A stretch of 64,000 nt of DNA, from NCBI GenBank assembly GCA_005408345.1, contig SEMN01000338.1, positions 124,001-188,000 on the forward strand, read 5' to 3'. This DNA is from Macquaria australasica (lineage: Eukaryota > Chordata > Actinopteri > Centrarchiformes > Percichthyidae). Below the pieces are notes generated by a model. That model was not told the origin of the DNA. It saw only the letters and a program-made list of their open reading frames with translations, and searched no databases. Below, piece by piece: positions 49,019 through 62,129 of the stretch (its first letter is position 1; every line of letters starts with the position of its first letter). The position numbers and the translations under genes are program-made.

Positions 49019-50919
49019 ACATCACCAGGATCAGCTCCTTACATGTAATCAGAGTAACTGAAAATGAATATCATTTTTTCGACTTTGAGAACAAAAATAT
49101 AGAAATATTGTACATGCCTTTTGTTTTCTCCAGCACCTGAAGACCATGTTGCAGTAACAGTTATCTGAGCTCAGCCTGGAGGGCAAGTGTTTGTTTGGAC
49201 TGTTAATCATCATCGAGCTGTAAATGGCCACTCTGTTGTGTGAGGGGAATCTCAGAGAGTCATCTCACCATGCACGACATAATCAGACACAAGGTTAATG
49301 AGAGTTTGATGGAAGCATATGCCTCACACACGGCAGTGGTATTGCGCCATAATAACAGGGACAATGAGTTAATGGTGCAGGTCCAAAGGCAAACATAAAC
49401 GAAACAAAATCAAGAAAAATGTTGGGATAATATCAATTTAGTTTAGCTCACTCAGCTGTCAGCCTGAAATGCCCGGCCAACTGTCTGTTCCAGTCATACT
49501 GCATCTAATGTGAGCAATAGTTTAAGGCAAGCACACACTGCTGTGATGTCTCATAGCAGGGCTTGATTACTATTTTCTGTCACCTGGTCTGATACATGCA
49601 TATTTGGTAGAATAAGTGGCATTACCTATCTCTACAACAGGATGACAGATGATGGTAAATTAAGCTTGACAGGAGAGGGCCCTTCAGCTGAATGTGATGT
49701 GAGTCACTTCACTTCACTGCCTCCCAGTTTCCCATCATTCGGTGGGCTATAGCCTGCCTAAAGCCCAGCTGTGAGGATGCTCTGCTCATCCAAGCAGAAA
49801 TTTAACAACATAATGACCAAACACTCCAGATGAATTCCATACAACTGTGTGCAAAACACAGGGGCACCCAAATACATTTAAATTATCATTTACTAGAGCA
49901 GCAGTGCTGATTGTTACACCACAGGTATACTGTGTATATAACATATATATTATTTTTTGCTAATCAATGTGTATCAACAACTCCATGACAACACCTGTGC
50001 CCTCAAGGGGGCAATACAGCAAGAGACTCATCAAACCAGGCAGCCATGACACTGAGAGACAGATCTGAAGCACAAATTAAAGAAGACAGCTTCATCTTAT
50101 TGTCTACCCCACTGTGCTGAACAGTGACGCTTGTGACACAGGGGAACTGCAGCTCACATCCATGTTAAGAATTGCAGGTGACACACTTTTGAATGCAGCA
50201 AAGAGTAAAAATCAACTTTGCGTAGCTCAAAGCCTCCGCATTTGTGTACTTACTTAGGGTATGTTTCATGTTTCAATCACAGCACATAACTAGAAACAAG
50301 TGAGCATTACAAACACGTGCCCATAATTGTGCAAAAAGTGAAGCATATAAATATAGATATGTACCGGCCAGTGTACTGTACAAACATTTTTCAAAGATAA
50401 TTTGATAATATTCTTTATTTAGGAATTCTAATTTCACCTGTAGGTTGTGCAATTGTAAGGTCATCATTAACAACAGGAATTAGCCTAAGTTTCTTCTTGA
50501 CATGGTTGTGCAACTTTCAAACAAGCCATTAGTAACAGTCTGTGTCCTTTTCTTACCGAATGAATTTATGGACTTCTTCATTTCATAATTAGTGATGAGA
50601 CTGATAACATCCTTGGTTGAAGGACGTTAACCTCTTTTTGTCGGGAGTCTCTATAGGAAAGTAATATTGCAGTTAGGGCTCATATTAAGAATTACTCTAT
50701 CCTTATTCTGCTGAGCAATAGTTTAGTTTAGTAGCCTCACACAGTCACAGGACATCCTCCAAGCTGCCCAGTCCACTGGCAGTTCATAACCCCTAATTCT
50801 ACTTACCTGGCCCTTGGATTTTGAACAGTGTTCATACTAGATGCTTAGCTTGTTCATGGACATGGTCATGTTCCTGACAGGATGAATTGTGTTGTTGGTT
50901 TTATAGTCCAATTGCTGAA
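49019..50919. other. Non-coding stretch, nothing recognised
   Basis: Frames of 60-66 codons only. A TATATA-rich patch lies near 49935-49955. No repeat family or RNA gene is seen. Confidence 0.55.
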
Positions 50920-51415
50920 ATATATAACAAGTAGTGGATGGATTGGCATGAAATGTACAGATGTTCATGGTTACCAGGGGATAAATCCTAATGACTTTGG
51001 TGATCCACTGACTTTTGCTCTAGTGCGACTATGGGGCTGACATTTATGAGAGAACTAATTTGACAACGATCAAACAGATTGCCATGAAATTTGATACAAA
51101 CGTTCATCTTCCCCACAGGATGGGATTCAATAACTTTGCTCATCCCCTGACCTTTCCTCTAGTGCCATCATGAGGTCAAAGTTTTACCTTGTCCAATACT
51201 TTGGTTTATGACCAAATACTAAAGTAACTAAGTATATTAGTCTCTGCTGTAGTTTGTGTTTAGTGCTAATTATCAAATGTTAGCATGCTAACATGTTTAA
51301 TATGGTGAATATGGTAAACGTGATGCCTCAGCACCATCAGCACGTTAGCATTGTTATTGTAAATATGTTACCATGCTGATGTTAGCATTTAGTTCATAGC
51401 ACCACTGTGCCTACA
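50920..51415 (+). mobile_element. Fish interspersed repeat with internal duplication, sense copy
   Basis: Two related modules of about 136 bp lie in tandem: GATTGGCATGAAATGTACAG at 50941 and GATTGCCATGAAATTTGATA at 51077. Each is followed by a TTCATG/TTCATC word, an 'actttg.tgatcc'-type word and CTCTAGTGC. They are followed by the palindromic ATGTTAGCATGCTAACAT (51277-51294) and then ACCATGCTGATGTTAGCATT and CACCACTGTGCCTA. I recall exactly this order from a very common percomorph repeat whose class I cannot state. The antisense partner is at 12640-12890. Confidence 0.8.
51277..51294. repeat. Perfect 18-nt palindrome ATGTTAGCATGCTAACAT
   Basis: Fully self-complementary. It belongs to the interspersed repeat around it, where GTTAGCATGCTAAC is a family hallmark, and does not suggest a local regulatory site. 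Confidence 0.9.
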
Positions 51416-54400
51416 TTTCCATTAATATCACTGAGATCAGGGTTTTTAAGCTATCAGGACAAATACAGATAGACTGAAGAGATTGTTTTTAATAAACTAA
51501 TACAATATATGTATGTTATGTCTCTGCAGCTGCTTTATTAGCACAATCAATCATTTCTGTAAGGTCAAAAATGTTAATAAAGTGAAATGATTAGTGGGCA
51601 AATATTTTGAAAGAACAGTCACAGGCACTTATTCCTGGTGAATTGTGTGTAATTTCATTTTCACTCCCGATCTGTCCATTTATCGACTTGTACTTGTAAC
51701 AAGTCCAGAAGGAATTTGTACTGACAACCAGGGTGGTCAAAGTATAATGATGTCTTTTCTGTAAATCTCGTTTGATGTGACTCTTGTTCTTGTTGTTTAA
51801 CTGAAATGACCTTTTTCTTCTGTTGTATAATTGTTGAGAAAAGCGAAGACCAATACCCCACAGGAACTCTTTCCTGGCTTACCTTTAAAGCAATGTCAAT
51901 AGTAATTACTGAGAGGGTTTATCTTTAGCCACTGCATCGTTGTCCTTCACAGGACTCAGCATTAGTTGCCCCTCTGCCAATTAATAGAAGCAAACACCAA
52001 CATCAATTATTTAACTGGTACACCATGAGCAACAGCTCTGCTGCATACTGCACTAAACTATCGTCATCTTAATTGAGTTAAGAATCTGTGGTACATTTCC
52101 GTTCAGTGACTCATACATATGGAAGAACACAAGAAATATCTGCTGTAGTTTGTTTATGGTTTATTATATTTCCTGAATAAAAATGTAGATATATATATTA
52201 AGATTGCATGTAAACTGAGACAACTAAAGTGCATTTTTCTGCTCTTTCCTAAAGAGGCAGCCAGTCAGTCAACTGTTGTAATTCCCGAAATGTTGCCCAG
52301 TTCGCAAATTATCAAAATTATTTTTTATTTATTCTTTATTCAATATAAGACAACCCTCCCCAACCACCATGTGAGGATTTGAAACCACAGAGTACCTACA
52401 GCTTCATCCTCCCCTCATAGGAAGGATGAGGGCACCTGCTCTGCACTGATTACAAACTCTCCTGGACTGATCTCTACATTCATTCCAGACAAACCCAGCA
52501 TTGTAATATTTGGCATGCGAGAACCATCTCTTTGATCTCAGTGCTTGCTGTTGCAATGGCCAAGCAGTCTTGTGCCTTAAATCCTTCAGGCTGTAGTTGG
52601 AAAATTATGGTGAGCGTGACAAATGTATGTACTGATTCACGTAGGTCAGCCTTAATAATAGTCTGGTGAATTTCAAAGTAAGCTTATCAATATCATCAGC
52701 AACCATTTCGACCATAAAATAGTAGTTGGTTGTTGCCTCTTACCTGCCAGCGAAGTGCTGAGTTTTCACCTGGGATCGTAAATTTGATGTGGTAGCATAC
52801 AAAAAGATTCCATAAATCTTTTGGAAATATACCTTAAATCACTGCATTTGTGAAGAATGGATTGGTCATTTTCATCTTGCAAAGTAATATTGTAATAAGT
52901 GAGGAAAAGAAAACCTATTCTTTTCCCACCTGAGGAGCTGTGCAACGTTAAAGTGTGCGTGTCAGCACCTTTCAAGATAGTAGCCCCATGTAAATGTATA
53001 ATTACAGAAACACTATTTGACTGCCATCAACTCCTCTGGGACCAGCATTAATCCCAGAGATCAATGTTTCCAACCCTAGATATGCAGAGCACAGCAATCT
53101 ATCTGTCAGCTCGGCCACCTTATCAGTCTACAGGGAGAGCAACCATCGATAATTACCTCTACCCACTAACATACAGACATTTTCAGGGGAAATTCACACT
53201 CGGTTGTACCTAGCTTGACAACTGTTAGTGACTTGTCTGACAAAGAAAATGCTGTTGTAATGAAATTCTTTATATGGTAAACTCAAACTGAGATCATTTT
53301 ATTACCATAGCCATGGTTCTGAACTCATTATATTGAGGCAGTTAAGTTTATTTGTATTACTCCTTTGTCCAGCATCGGTTAGTGTTGTTGTTTTTTTTAT
53401 TCTAATGCTGAATTTCAGCTCTGCAGAAAAGAAGACCAAAGAAGGTGACATCAAATTAACACAAAAAAGCAAACACTAAGAAAGCCTTAAGATTTACATT
53501 GTAATCATTACATATTTCTATATTTATGCATTTAACATTGTTATTTATATCACACATCAGTTGCTATTTATTTATTTATTTTTTTTTTTGCATAGAGAGT
53601 TTTCAGAGCCGAAGGGTGCTGGGGAGAGGAAGGATACAATCATGGTTAACTAATGGGCAAGGGTGAACCAAAGCGTGAAGAGGCTCCATTTGGCACTGAT
53701 TGCCCTCTGACAAACTAACTCCCTTCATATCACTACCATTGTGAAACTGATGAGCTATGTCTGTAATCGGCTCCAGTGATTGGAGAAAAATGCGTTGAGG
53801 TGGCCTTGATTTGGATAGGCAGCGACAGCTGGAAGCAACTCAGCCTTTCCAATGTTGGTGTGCTAGAAAAGGTGCTGTACTTGTGTTTCTCTTGGCAACA
53901 GCAGCACTTTGTGTGTTGGGTTTACAGGCGGTGCAACTGAGCCTTACACAAACATTAATGACCAAGCTGGAAGGACACTGAAACACATTTCTGCTGGAAC
54001 TGAAAGCCGAAACACAATGCCAAAATGGGACTGAAAATGTTCTTGTTCAGATGTCGCTTAGGGGAGAGATTACCATGGTTAAATCCAAAATCATTGTTCT
54101 GCAGCAACTGTAAGTACATGAGGACATGAACACAACTGGGGAAGGAGGAAATAATTTTTTCTCTGTGACAAGTAACAGGAACAAAGTGTGACAAAACAAG
54201 AATCAGTTAAATGGAACAGCTAATCATGTCAGAAGCTCTGTGGATTCATGGTTAAATGGCAAAGAACAGTATTTGATATGTAATAAGCACGAGACCAAAA
54301 TGGGACAGCAAAACATATTTCACAATGAGAGTAAAAACATCCCTGTGTGTGTATGAACTGCACTGTTGAAGTATGTGATTTTTTTTAGTGATGTTTAGGT

Positions 54401-54814
54401 ATTTAAAAGTATTAACTTACTACACATTACTCACAAATTCTATGGTACCCTGTGGAGCCACTAGTGGCTTTATGGATATTTTTATTAGTAAATCCATGTT
54501 AAGTTGTATCTCATGCTCTACTCACACATGCATTAGAACGCAGTGGTTTGAGAAAGAAGGTGATGCAATACATTCCTCCTGACTGCAAAGGACAGTAATG
54601 CCAATGTGCAGTCAATGCAAGCGAGTTTTCTTTGCTGCCAGCTAAAGTACCCCAAATGCATTTGTTTATTTAAAGTGTTTTTGGAGTCATGTTAAACCTC
54701 AAGTCACCAACTGGGATCAGATCTTAATCAGATAGCTCTCAATAAATCAATGCAATTGTTTCTCATTTCTGTCAATTCTACTAATTTGTCTTGCCTCATG
54801 TCTACCTTGACAGT
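51416..54814. other. Non-coding stretch with minor simple repeats
   Basis: TTTA-type simple repeat with a T-run lies at about 53565-53589, and a T-rich patch at about 52320-52340. Open frames stay at or below 79 codons. No repeat family is recognised. Confidence 0.5.
53565..53589. repeat. (TTTA)n plus T-run
   Basis: About four ATTT units pass into a run of T. Ordinary low-complexity DNA, perhaps an antisense retroposon tail. Confidence 0.8.
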
Positions 54815-54842
54815 GTCAGGCGTTAGGCGTCAGGCGTCAGGC
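54815..54842. repeat. Four tandem 7-mers GTCAGGC
   Basis: GTCAGGC, GTTAGGC, GTCAGGC, GTCAGGC follow one another and run directly into the perfect 8-bp palindrome GCGATCGC (54843-54850). The block is CpG-containing in an otherwise AT-rich context. Confidence 0.9.
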
Positions 54843-56819
54843 GCGATCGCTTATCTCTGACTTGCAACTGATTGGATAAACCACTACCTGTGGCTCTTCC
54901 TGTTCAGTTCTTCACGGACAGGTGAGGACTTCTCTACTGGGCACTAGTGTGTGGGAAGTGCCATAGCCAATAACGGCATCCTGGCTCACATTCTGCTGAA
55001 GCATTTAGAAGAAACAGCCTCTGTTTGACCATTGCGCTCTCCCTAAACTTCATTGTGTTCTGCCTTACTAATCAAATGACCAATGCTGCCACTTGAGCAG
55101 ACATTGGCTGAAGCAGACAGTTGAATGTCCCTCCAGGGCCACCACATGTTATCCCTGCGACCAGACCTCCACTCTTAACTGAAGAGTGAATGTGTTTGGT
55201 CAGGAAATACAAGCATTCTATCACAGAGAAAAGCATATTGTCCCGGCCTGGTTCACAGCCTGGGCCATGTTCTTTACTGCCCAGGTGATGCAACCCCACC
55301 TTGTCTATAAACTGAAAGAGCAGTGTTTTCCAGTGCAGTAAACTGATGCTGTATTTTGGCAGTGGAACTGGACTTTGCTACAGTTCAGGCTGGCCTTTTG
55401 GAGCCCAGACAGTTGGCAGGTGTGCAGTCACTGTTGACAGTACAACAGGGCAGGGCAGGTACATCTCTGTTGTTGCACAAATTTTATTGGATTTTCCAAG
55501 AATGGGACGAGGGACAGTACCAACTAACATGTGTTTTCATCAGAGGAGAGGGTCCAACAAGGTTATGTAATCAAATAAACACCAGTAACTCAACTGTGAA
55601 CATACCACTGTACTGAAGCGTTCCATCAAATATAGCATTCATGATATATGAATCAGTGAGTAAGCAGCGGCGGTGGTGAGGAGATGTGTAACAGGTGAAT
55701 GAATGCTGCTGTATGCTGAGTCTACACTGACTGAAATCCCACCATGGCCTCATTTATTCAAAAAACTATTTCAATCTCACTTTAGCACATTTTCTGTTTA
55801 TCACTATGCCAACTTTTCTATCTCAGTTAAGCATATGAACTTTTTATGAACCTGATGTTTACCTTCAGATTTTCTTTGGCTCAAATTCAAGATGTGCATA
55901 AAAACAGTGGATGAGAACTCAGGCAGCTTTGACTATAATGCACCTGCTGCCTCTACAGATGCCTGCAGTGTTTAACAACTTTTATCCTGCTGCCTTTACC
56001 CTTGATAGAAATGTGTAAAAAAAGTCATTTTGAAGAGCCTTCCACACATCAGGGACAAAATGGCTCTGATTGCAATACCCTTTCTACTTGCTGTCATTGT
56101 TAAAATGGCAGCAGATAACAGTCATTTTGATTGCCCCAAGTGCTGCATCGTTATTTCTTGAGAAGTTGATGACTTATCTACCATGGTGTTATCTTTACAA
56201 GTATAGCACACTGTAGAAAAATGACGATCTGAATGTTAAAATCAGAAAAAGGAGATAACCACATATGACTAAATGAAACATTTGGTTGATCTGTGATTAC
56301 AGAAACAACCTGTATAACTGTAATGCAGATAAAATTCATTTAATTTGTCAACAGAGATTAAAAACTAGCCACTGTTTGTTCTTCTAAGTCACATATTTTT
56401 GCATTCATGCGGAGGCAGCATGTCTTCAAATTATTTGAAGTAATGATTTTAACTGGGCCCACTGCCATTTATGACCACAGAATTTAGAAAATGTAAAGTA
56501 TACCGACATACATCTATGCACATGTAGTAGGCTGTATGGAACTGCAAGAGTGCCATATAGTCAACTTATGTAAGGATATAAGGAAACATGGTAGTTATGG
56601 TAAAAAAAGCAAACATTAATTGAAGGTCTGTGACAGACCAAAAACTACAGTCTTCCGCATGAATATCAATGATGAATATATGCTTTGCTACATAAAGATT
56701 GGCAGAACGTTGGCATTGTAAATTGTGAGGTGTGATGCTGGGCTAGTATAATGTGTATTTATATATATATAATTTTGTCAAAATGTCTGCCACTATTTGA
56801 GTGAAATACTCAAACCTAC
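54843..56819. other. GC-richer non-coding stretch then AT-rich sequence
   Basis: About 55060-55620 is richer in G and C than its surroundings and open in several frames at once (74-86 codons plus, 75 codons minus). No frame shows a family motif, and both strands are open, so no gene is called. It may be single-copy regulatory or decayed sequence. Confidence 0.4.
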
Positions 56820-57368
56820 ATAAGCTGATTTTTTTGGCCACTTGGAGGCAGTGGAACAACACTGACATATTATCACCTTATAAAGTTGATATGGCAAACT
56901 TGTTAGCACACAGTTGCTTATTTAGACATCCAACAGATACGGTGAAACATTAGTATTCATTTGGAGTCCAATATTCACTCTCTCTTTGGGGAAATATCTT
57001 GCTTTTTAGCAGCAAAGTACTCCACTATGTTCACCAGCTAGTAGCTAACTGTCTGCTGTTTGGTGCTGGACAGGAAGATAACAGTCAGTTTATCAGATTT
57101 TTTTTTTTTTTGCTGAAAAGAGCTGTCTGCTGTGTTAGGAAACAAGACTGATGAGAGCGGTGAGAGTGAGCCAAAACACTAAAGTTGTGGGCAGTAAAAC
57201 CAAACCAATGAGTTAAACATGCTAAAAAGCTCCATAAAGTTGAAGGGAACTGCAGAGTTGGGTGATACTTCTCTGTGGGTTCGTCACTACGAGTGACCCC
57301 TTTTCACATTAAACATAGAAATTTGATCCATTGTCAATATAAAAAAAACTGATTATGGCAGCTTTAAA
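56820..57368 (+). mobile_element. Percomorph interspersed repeat, probably a non-autonomous DNA element
   Basis: The words CACACAGTTGCTTATTTAGA, CATTTGGAGTCCAATATTCA, CTCTTTGGGGAAATATC, TTCACCAGCTAGTAGCTAAC, GAAGGGAACTGCAGAGTTGG, CTACGAGTGACCCCTTTTCA and ATTATGGCAGCTTTAAA occur in the order I recall from a very frequent fish repeat. The right end is the usual GATTATGGCAGCTTTAAA. The matching left terminus (TTAAAGCTGCCATAAT) is not found upstream, so the copy is truncated on the left or the left border is uncertain. A T-run of about 14 interrupts it near 57098. Orientation is a convention only. Confidence 0.7.
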
Positions 57369-60300
57369 TTTCTAACTAAATGTGAACGAGATTCCAAATT
57401 TGTGATAAAACAAAGCAGGTTAAATCATGCTACTTTTGAAAGTAGTGTTGTGAAAGTCACAAACGGCACTGGGACGATTTGAACTGCACCAACCTTTACT
57501 TAATTCTAGAGGTGATGTACATCTATGTCTATGTGTATACATGTGTGTTTCAGAGGCTGCAACAGTGCACAGTGCTAGAGGGTCTCTGTCAGTGACCCAG
57601 TCCCTCCAGAGTGCACTGGCCTAGCCTCGTCCTCCTGTCCTTTATAACAATGGGAAGGGTAATGGCCTCCCCAAGGCCTCCTCATTCAGCCTGATTGCGC
57701 TGCCAGCATCAGGCCAGCCATGCCATAAAACAATTAGCTCCATTTATCAACCTTACATTCACTATCTATGGGAGGGGGAAGTGAAGGTAGGAAAGCGAGG
57801 TGGAGAGAGAGAGGAGACCAGTTGGGCGGAAGATATGTGGAACTGGAGGCCTTCAGTAAGAAAAATAAGCATCAGTTCTCATTTCATTTGTTGATTGTTT
57901 CTAGCTGCTTAATTCAGCCTCAAAATGACATTATGTCTGCTTTGATAAAAATATCTTCAAATGTTTATGAGGACTTATTGAATTATCCCGAATGAGTGCC
58001 ACAGCAACAAGCTTTCACCTTTGAAAAATTAAAATTTTCACAAAACCTGACTCAGTATTAACAGCAACTCATTCCTCTCTCAAATGAAAGCATTTAAAAG
58101 ACTGCAGCTCCGCTGCTGGAGCTCCACAAAATAAAAATTGTAATACCTGACATGCAGATGACAAACTGCAACATCAGTGAAATGAAAAAATGCTATAATT
58201 GTATGCTCAAAAGCATCACAGCAGGATCCAACAGCAGGGTAGAATTCAATACTTCTTCGAACATATTCTTTAATATTTTCTTACTATCACTACTCTTTAT
58301 TAATAATGTAGCAGCATGTAATACATTAACAAGGCTGCAATTCCCTTTCCAATCCAGGGTAAATATCATTGAAATTCCTCTCTAAACTTTGATGATTTCA
58401 CTCAGCATCTGTGGCCATGTGCGAAAAGGTTGTGGCTCCACACACCATGGCAACACGTGCGGTTGCAAATATAATTATGCTTAAATAGCCGGACGAAAAG
58501 TTTAAATAAAAATAAACATGTCACCAAAGATGAATAGCAGCCTGAGACCCCGTCCAGAGAGATGTACGATGCAGCTGTTAAAAGCTGAGGAGAGTAGTAG
58601 AGTTTTTATTTCCCTTTTCCTTCATTTCTCTTGTGTAATAGATTGTACCTGTAGTTTCTCTGAGCGATTGTCCAGTTCACCCCAACATCTGTCATGTGTA
58701 GAGCATCTCTATTAAATAGCTACTGTACAACATGAGGGATGCTCTACTAAGAAAGATGCTGGTACTTACTTACACCTAATTAAACAGCAGTGGCTTTGCC
58801 TATAAAAAACCCTGAATGTCTTTCTGTTTAGTTCCTTTTAAGAGGTCCAGTGTTTTAACAACAGAGGTCTGTGTGAGGCGACATAAGGCTCATAGCCAAC
58901 ACATGTATTATTAGAAAGCTGACTCTTCTTCCAGACACTTACATCATGTTAACATGTGGAGGGTGGTAATTATCCCACAGCAGAAATAGAAACTCATTAC
59001 GAGAGTTTTAAGAGGGCACAAGGTCTCCCGAAACACACCCAGTTGCAGTGCCCTCATAATCCTTAGCTCATCGTTGATGTCAGCAGGAAAGTAGTATATC
59101 TCTGGCCTTAAATCATGCCCTCTTCTCCTCAAAGTCTTTAATTAAGTCCTGATCGCCCTGTCCTCCGTTCCCAGTATTAGTGTGTTTAATTTCCTGCTGT
59201 CATATTGCCTTCCTTTTCGGATATATTATTCATCAAGACTCTCCACTTCTCAGTGTTTCTAGGGGCAGCAAGTCTGCTGCTACAGGATGACTGCTGATTT
59301 CGATCCATCGGCTCGACCATTAAGGACGGCTTAAAACCATAATTCCTCAAGACATTACTCTCAGGTTCAAATGTCAACATTTAGATAAGAGCCCGGTTGA
59401 TTCAGCTCCCTCTGTGGATGAGGGATGAAGTCCTAAATGCCTGGTGTCCTTGTGTTTGTGTTTTCATTAGTAGTGACTTCAATGTATTCCCAGAGCAAAT
59501 AATGCCAGTGGAAAAGAATATGTGTGTGGCAAGAGCTGCAGGAGTTGTAAAATAGTAAAATATGAAGCTGTGTCCAGGATTTCACAGATGACTCAGCTGA
59601 AAGTAGAACCAACTATTCATCTTTAGTCCCTGTGCCGAACAGTCTGTCTACAGTGGCCTACAAGTCCACATTCATCACTCTTTTGTGCTCGGGTGATGAG
59701 TCAAAGTAGAACTAGAGCAGACTATCTGCTGAAGTCACTCTCTTACATAGATTGCTGTTGGTGAATCTCAACGATTTTTCTTTTTCCATTTTCTTTTCGA
59801 AAACACTGCAGAAGTATCTCTGTCCGCTCAGAGAACCAATCAAGTGTGGCAACTGGCCACCCACTACGGTGACAAGCACAGAATGAAAAACACTCTAGAC
59901 CATGACACATAGAGTTAGGTGCCACACGTCAACAGGTTGTCTTATCGCTGCGATGCGGACCCATGAGCACTTGAGTGAAATGGACAGAGAGGCTCTCTAC
60001 TGTGAGATGAGTGGAGGAGACGCTGTTGCTTCTGATCTGGTTGGGTGGTTGAATACTGAGGAGCCGCGGCCAAAGCGGAAGCTCGAGGGTCAACATGCCC
60101 GCCCAATTTTACAGTTGAGGTGCGTTCATCGCCATAGATGCTGGTGGCCACCGCAATGCTCCAAATAGAGCGTCATTTGAGTGGCATTCGAAGCCACAGA
60201 ATGTGGCGGAATGTGGGCAATGGAGTAAGTGTTTTTTTGGCTCTCTTTTTGGTCCCTATCCTTTGCTGTTATGGCTGAGGCATTTGTTCAGCCATCACAG

Positions 60301-61724
60301 CAACATGACTTGACACAGAAATTCTATTGTAATGTCTCACTGTGACAGGTTCATAGATGAAAAAACGGGATGAAGAAAATGAGGAATATCCACACCCAAA
60401 GAGTAGCACATCTAGAGAGACAACTGACTATTGGAAAAAAAAATTATCATAATTTGGTGAAGTGAATTTGTTTTCCTTAAATAACATTTATTTTGCTTAT
60501 ATGCTCATTTTTTTATTTGGGTTATTTGGTTCTTGCAGATTTACACACATTTAAATATATTGTATCAGTAAAAAGCTCTTTCACAGTATCTCCTGTAAGA
60601 TGTGCATAAAAATCACTTCATGGTAAAACTTGATCAATCCAAGTCCCTGAGATTGTTGGTAAATATTGTTTATATGGTATTGTATATTGTATTGTCATCT
60701 TATTTGGTATGAGGTCCAATCTGAAGCAAATTAAGAGCCAAGAAAGCAGTGTAAAAATACTGTATAAGAGAAACAGAAACTTTAAATTTTGTAGGTAAAC
60801 CAAACTTGAGTCCACACAGCAGGGACTTAGTATTAAGACATCAGCCTTATGTCTAATATTACGCCCCATTACTGCAGCTGGACATATGGAGGTGGCAGAT
60901 GTGACTCAAGATGGTTCTGTAGCTGCTTTTCCTGTTGTTCTGTACCTATGTTATTCAGTGGTTACTTTGAATTGCAAATGCCATTCATGCTCCAGCCTGC
61001 AAAAAAATGGATAAATTATTGAACATTTGTATGCCTTAACACACCTGCATGCTTTAACAGACATGTTTAATTTCTCTCTGGTTACGTCTAAATTAAAGTC
61101 GTTTTTACAAATAAAAAAAATAATTATCACTATTAATTATACAGGGCTTTAACTCATGGCAATGTGAAGGATTGACAGCAAAAAAAAACAAAAAAAAACA
61201 AACAGCCCACATGACTTAAGATTTTCATGGTGACAAATATGCAAGTAGCGACCATTATCCACCTCGCCCATTATTGCTGCATCTGCAGTGGATTTGTTGG
61301 CTGCATGGGTTGAAAGTGTCAGCAGTGATTCTCATAATAAGTGGATGTTGGGTCATGGTGTGTTCCCCCATTTACAAACAAGATCAAAGTATCCTGCATG
61401 CTGTTGTGTAACACTGAGCCAAGCCAAGCAGGCAAATACATACTGTAGGCTTTTGAGTTTATTAAAATCCTCTATAAGCTATGATCTTGAATTTTGAGGC
61501 AATGTAGAAAACACATGCAACTCAATTTCTGGAGAAGAAACATGCTACATTGTATCATGCATCATCATAAATAATATTAAATGGGCTAGAATGCCTAATA
61601 GTTCTCTCAGTTACAGTACTATATGGGATTTATGAAACCACAAAACATGAAAAGAAACCTACCCTGTTCACTTTTATGTTCAAACCTCTTGGGATTTCAA
61701 CATTTTGGATGCGACATTAAAGCA
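57369..61724. other. Non-coding stretch with several complex single-copy blocks
   Basis: About 57600-57775, 58860-59420 and 59920-60170 are complex, moderately GC-rich and free of simple repeats. They could be conserved elements or exon remnants (see findings). The frames at 59902-60168 (88 codons, plus) and 59942-60151 (69 codons, minus) overlap on opposite strands. An A-rich run lies at about 61181-61202. No gene is supported. Confidence 0.4.
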
Positions 61725-62129
61725 TTAAAGCAAAAACATTTTGGCAAATATGCTATTCACTTCCTGGTGGAGAGTTAGATGAGAAGATCAATACCACTCT
61801 CATTTTCTGTACGGTAAATATAAGGCTATAGCCAGCAAGAACCGAACGGAATGACAACTTTTTTGAGGAACACATTTTACCGGGGGGTTGTGTGCTGGGA
61901 CTATTGCTTGACTGGAAGCAGTAATGTCTGAGGAAGATTTCATTACCTCCAGACAGAGCCAGGCTAACTGTTTCCCCCCGTTTCCAGTCTCTATGCTAAG
62001 CTAAGCTAACAGACTAGTGGCTGCAGCTCCATATTTACCATACAGACATGAGAATGTGTCAATCTTCTCATCTAACTCTCCACCAGAAAGCAAATAAGAG
62101 TATTTATAAGTGTCAAACTTTTGCTTTAA
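61725..62129. mobile_element. Foldback DNA element, internally deleted second copy
   Basis: The left end TTAAAGCAAAAACATTTTGG and the right end, reverse-complemented, TTAAAGCAAAAGTTTGACAC are inverted. Both continue through TGGTGGAGAGTTAGATGAGA and TCTGTA(C/T)GGTAAATAT. The right half adds AGACAGAGCCAGGCTAACTG and TCTATGCTAAGCTAAGCTAA, which match the family seen at 48448-49018. The left arm loses similarity after about 110 bases and the loop is different, so the copy has an internal deletion or rearrangement. Confidence 0.8.
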
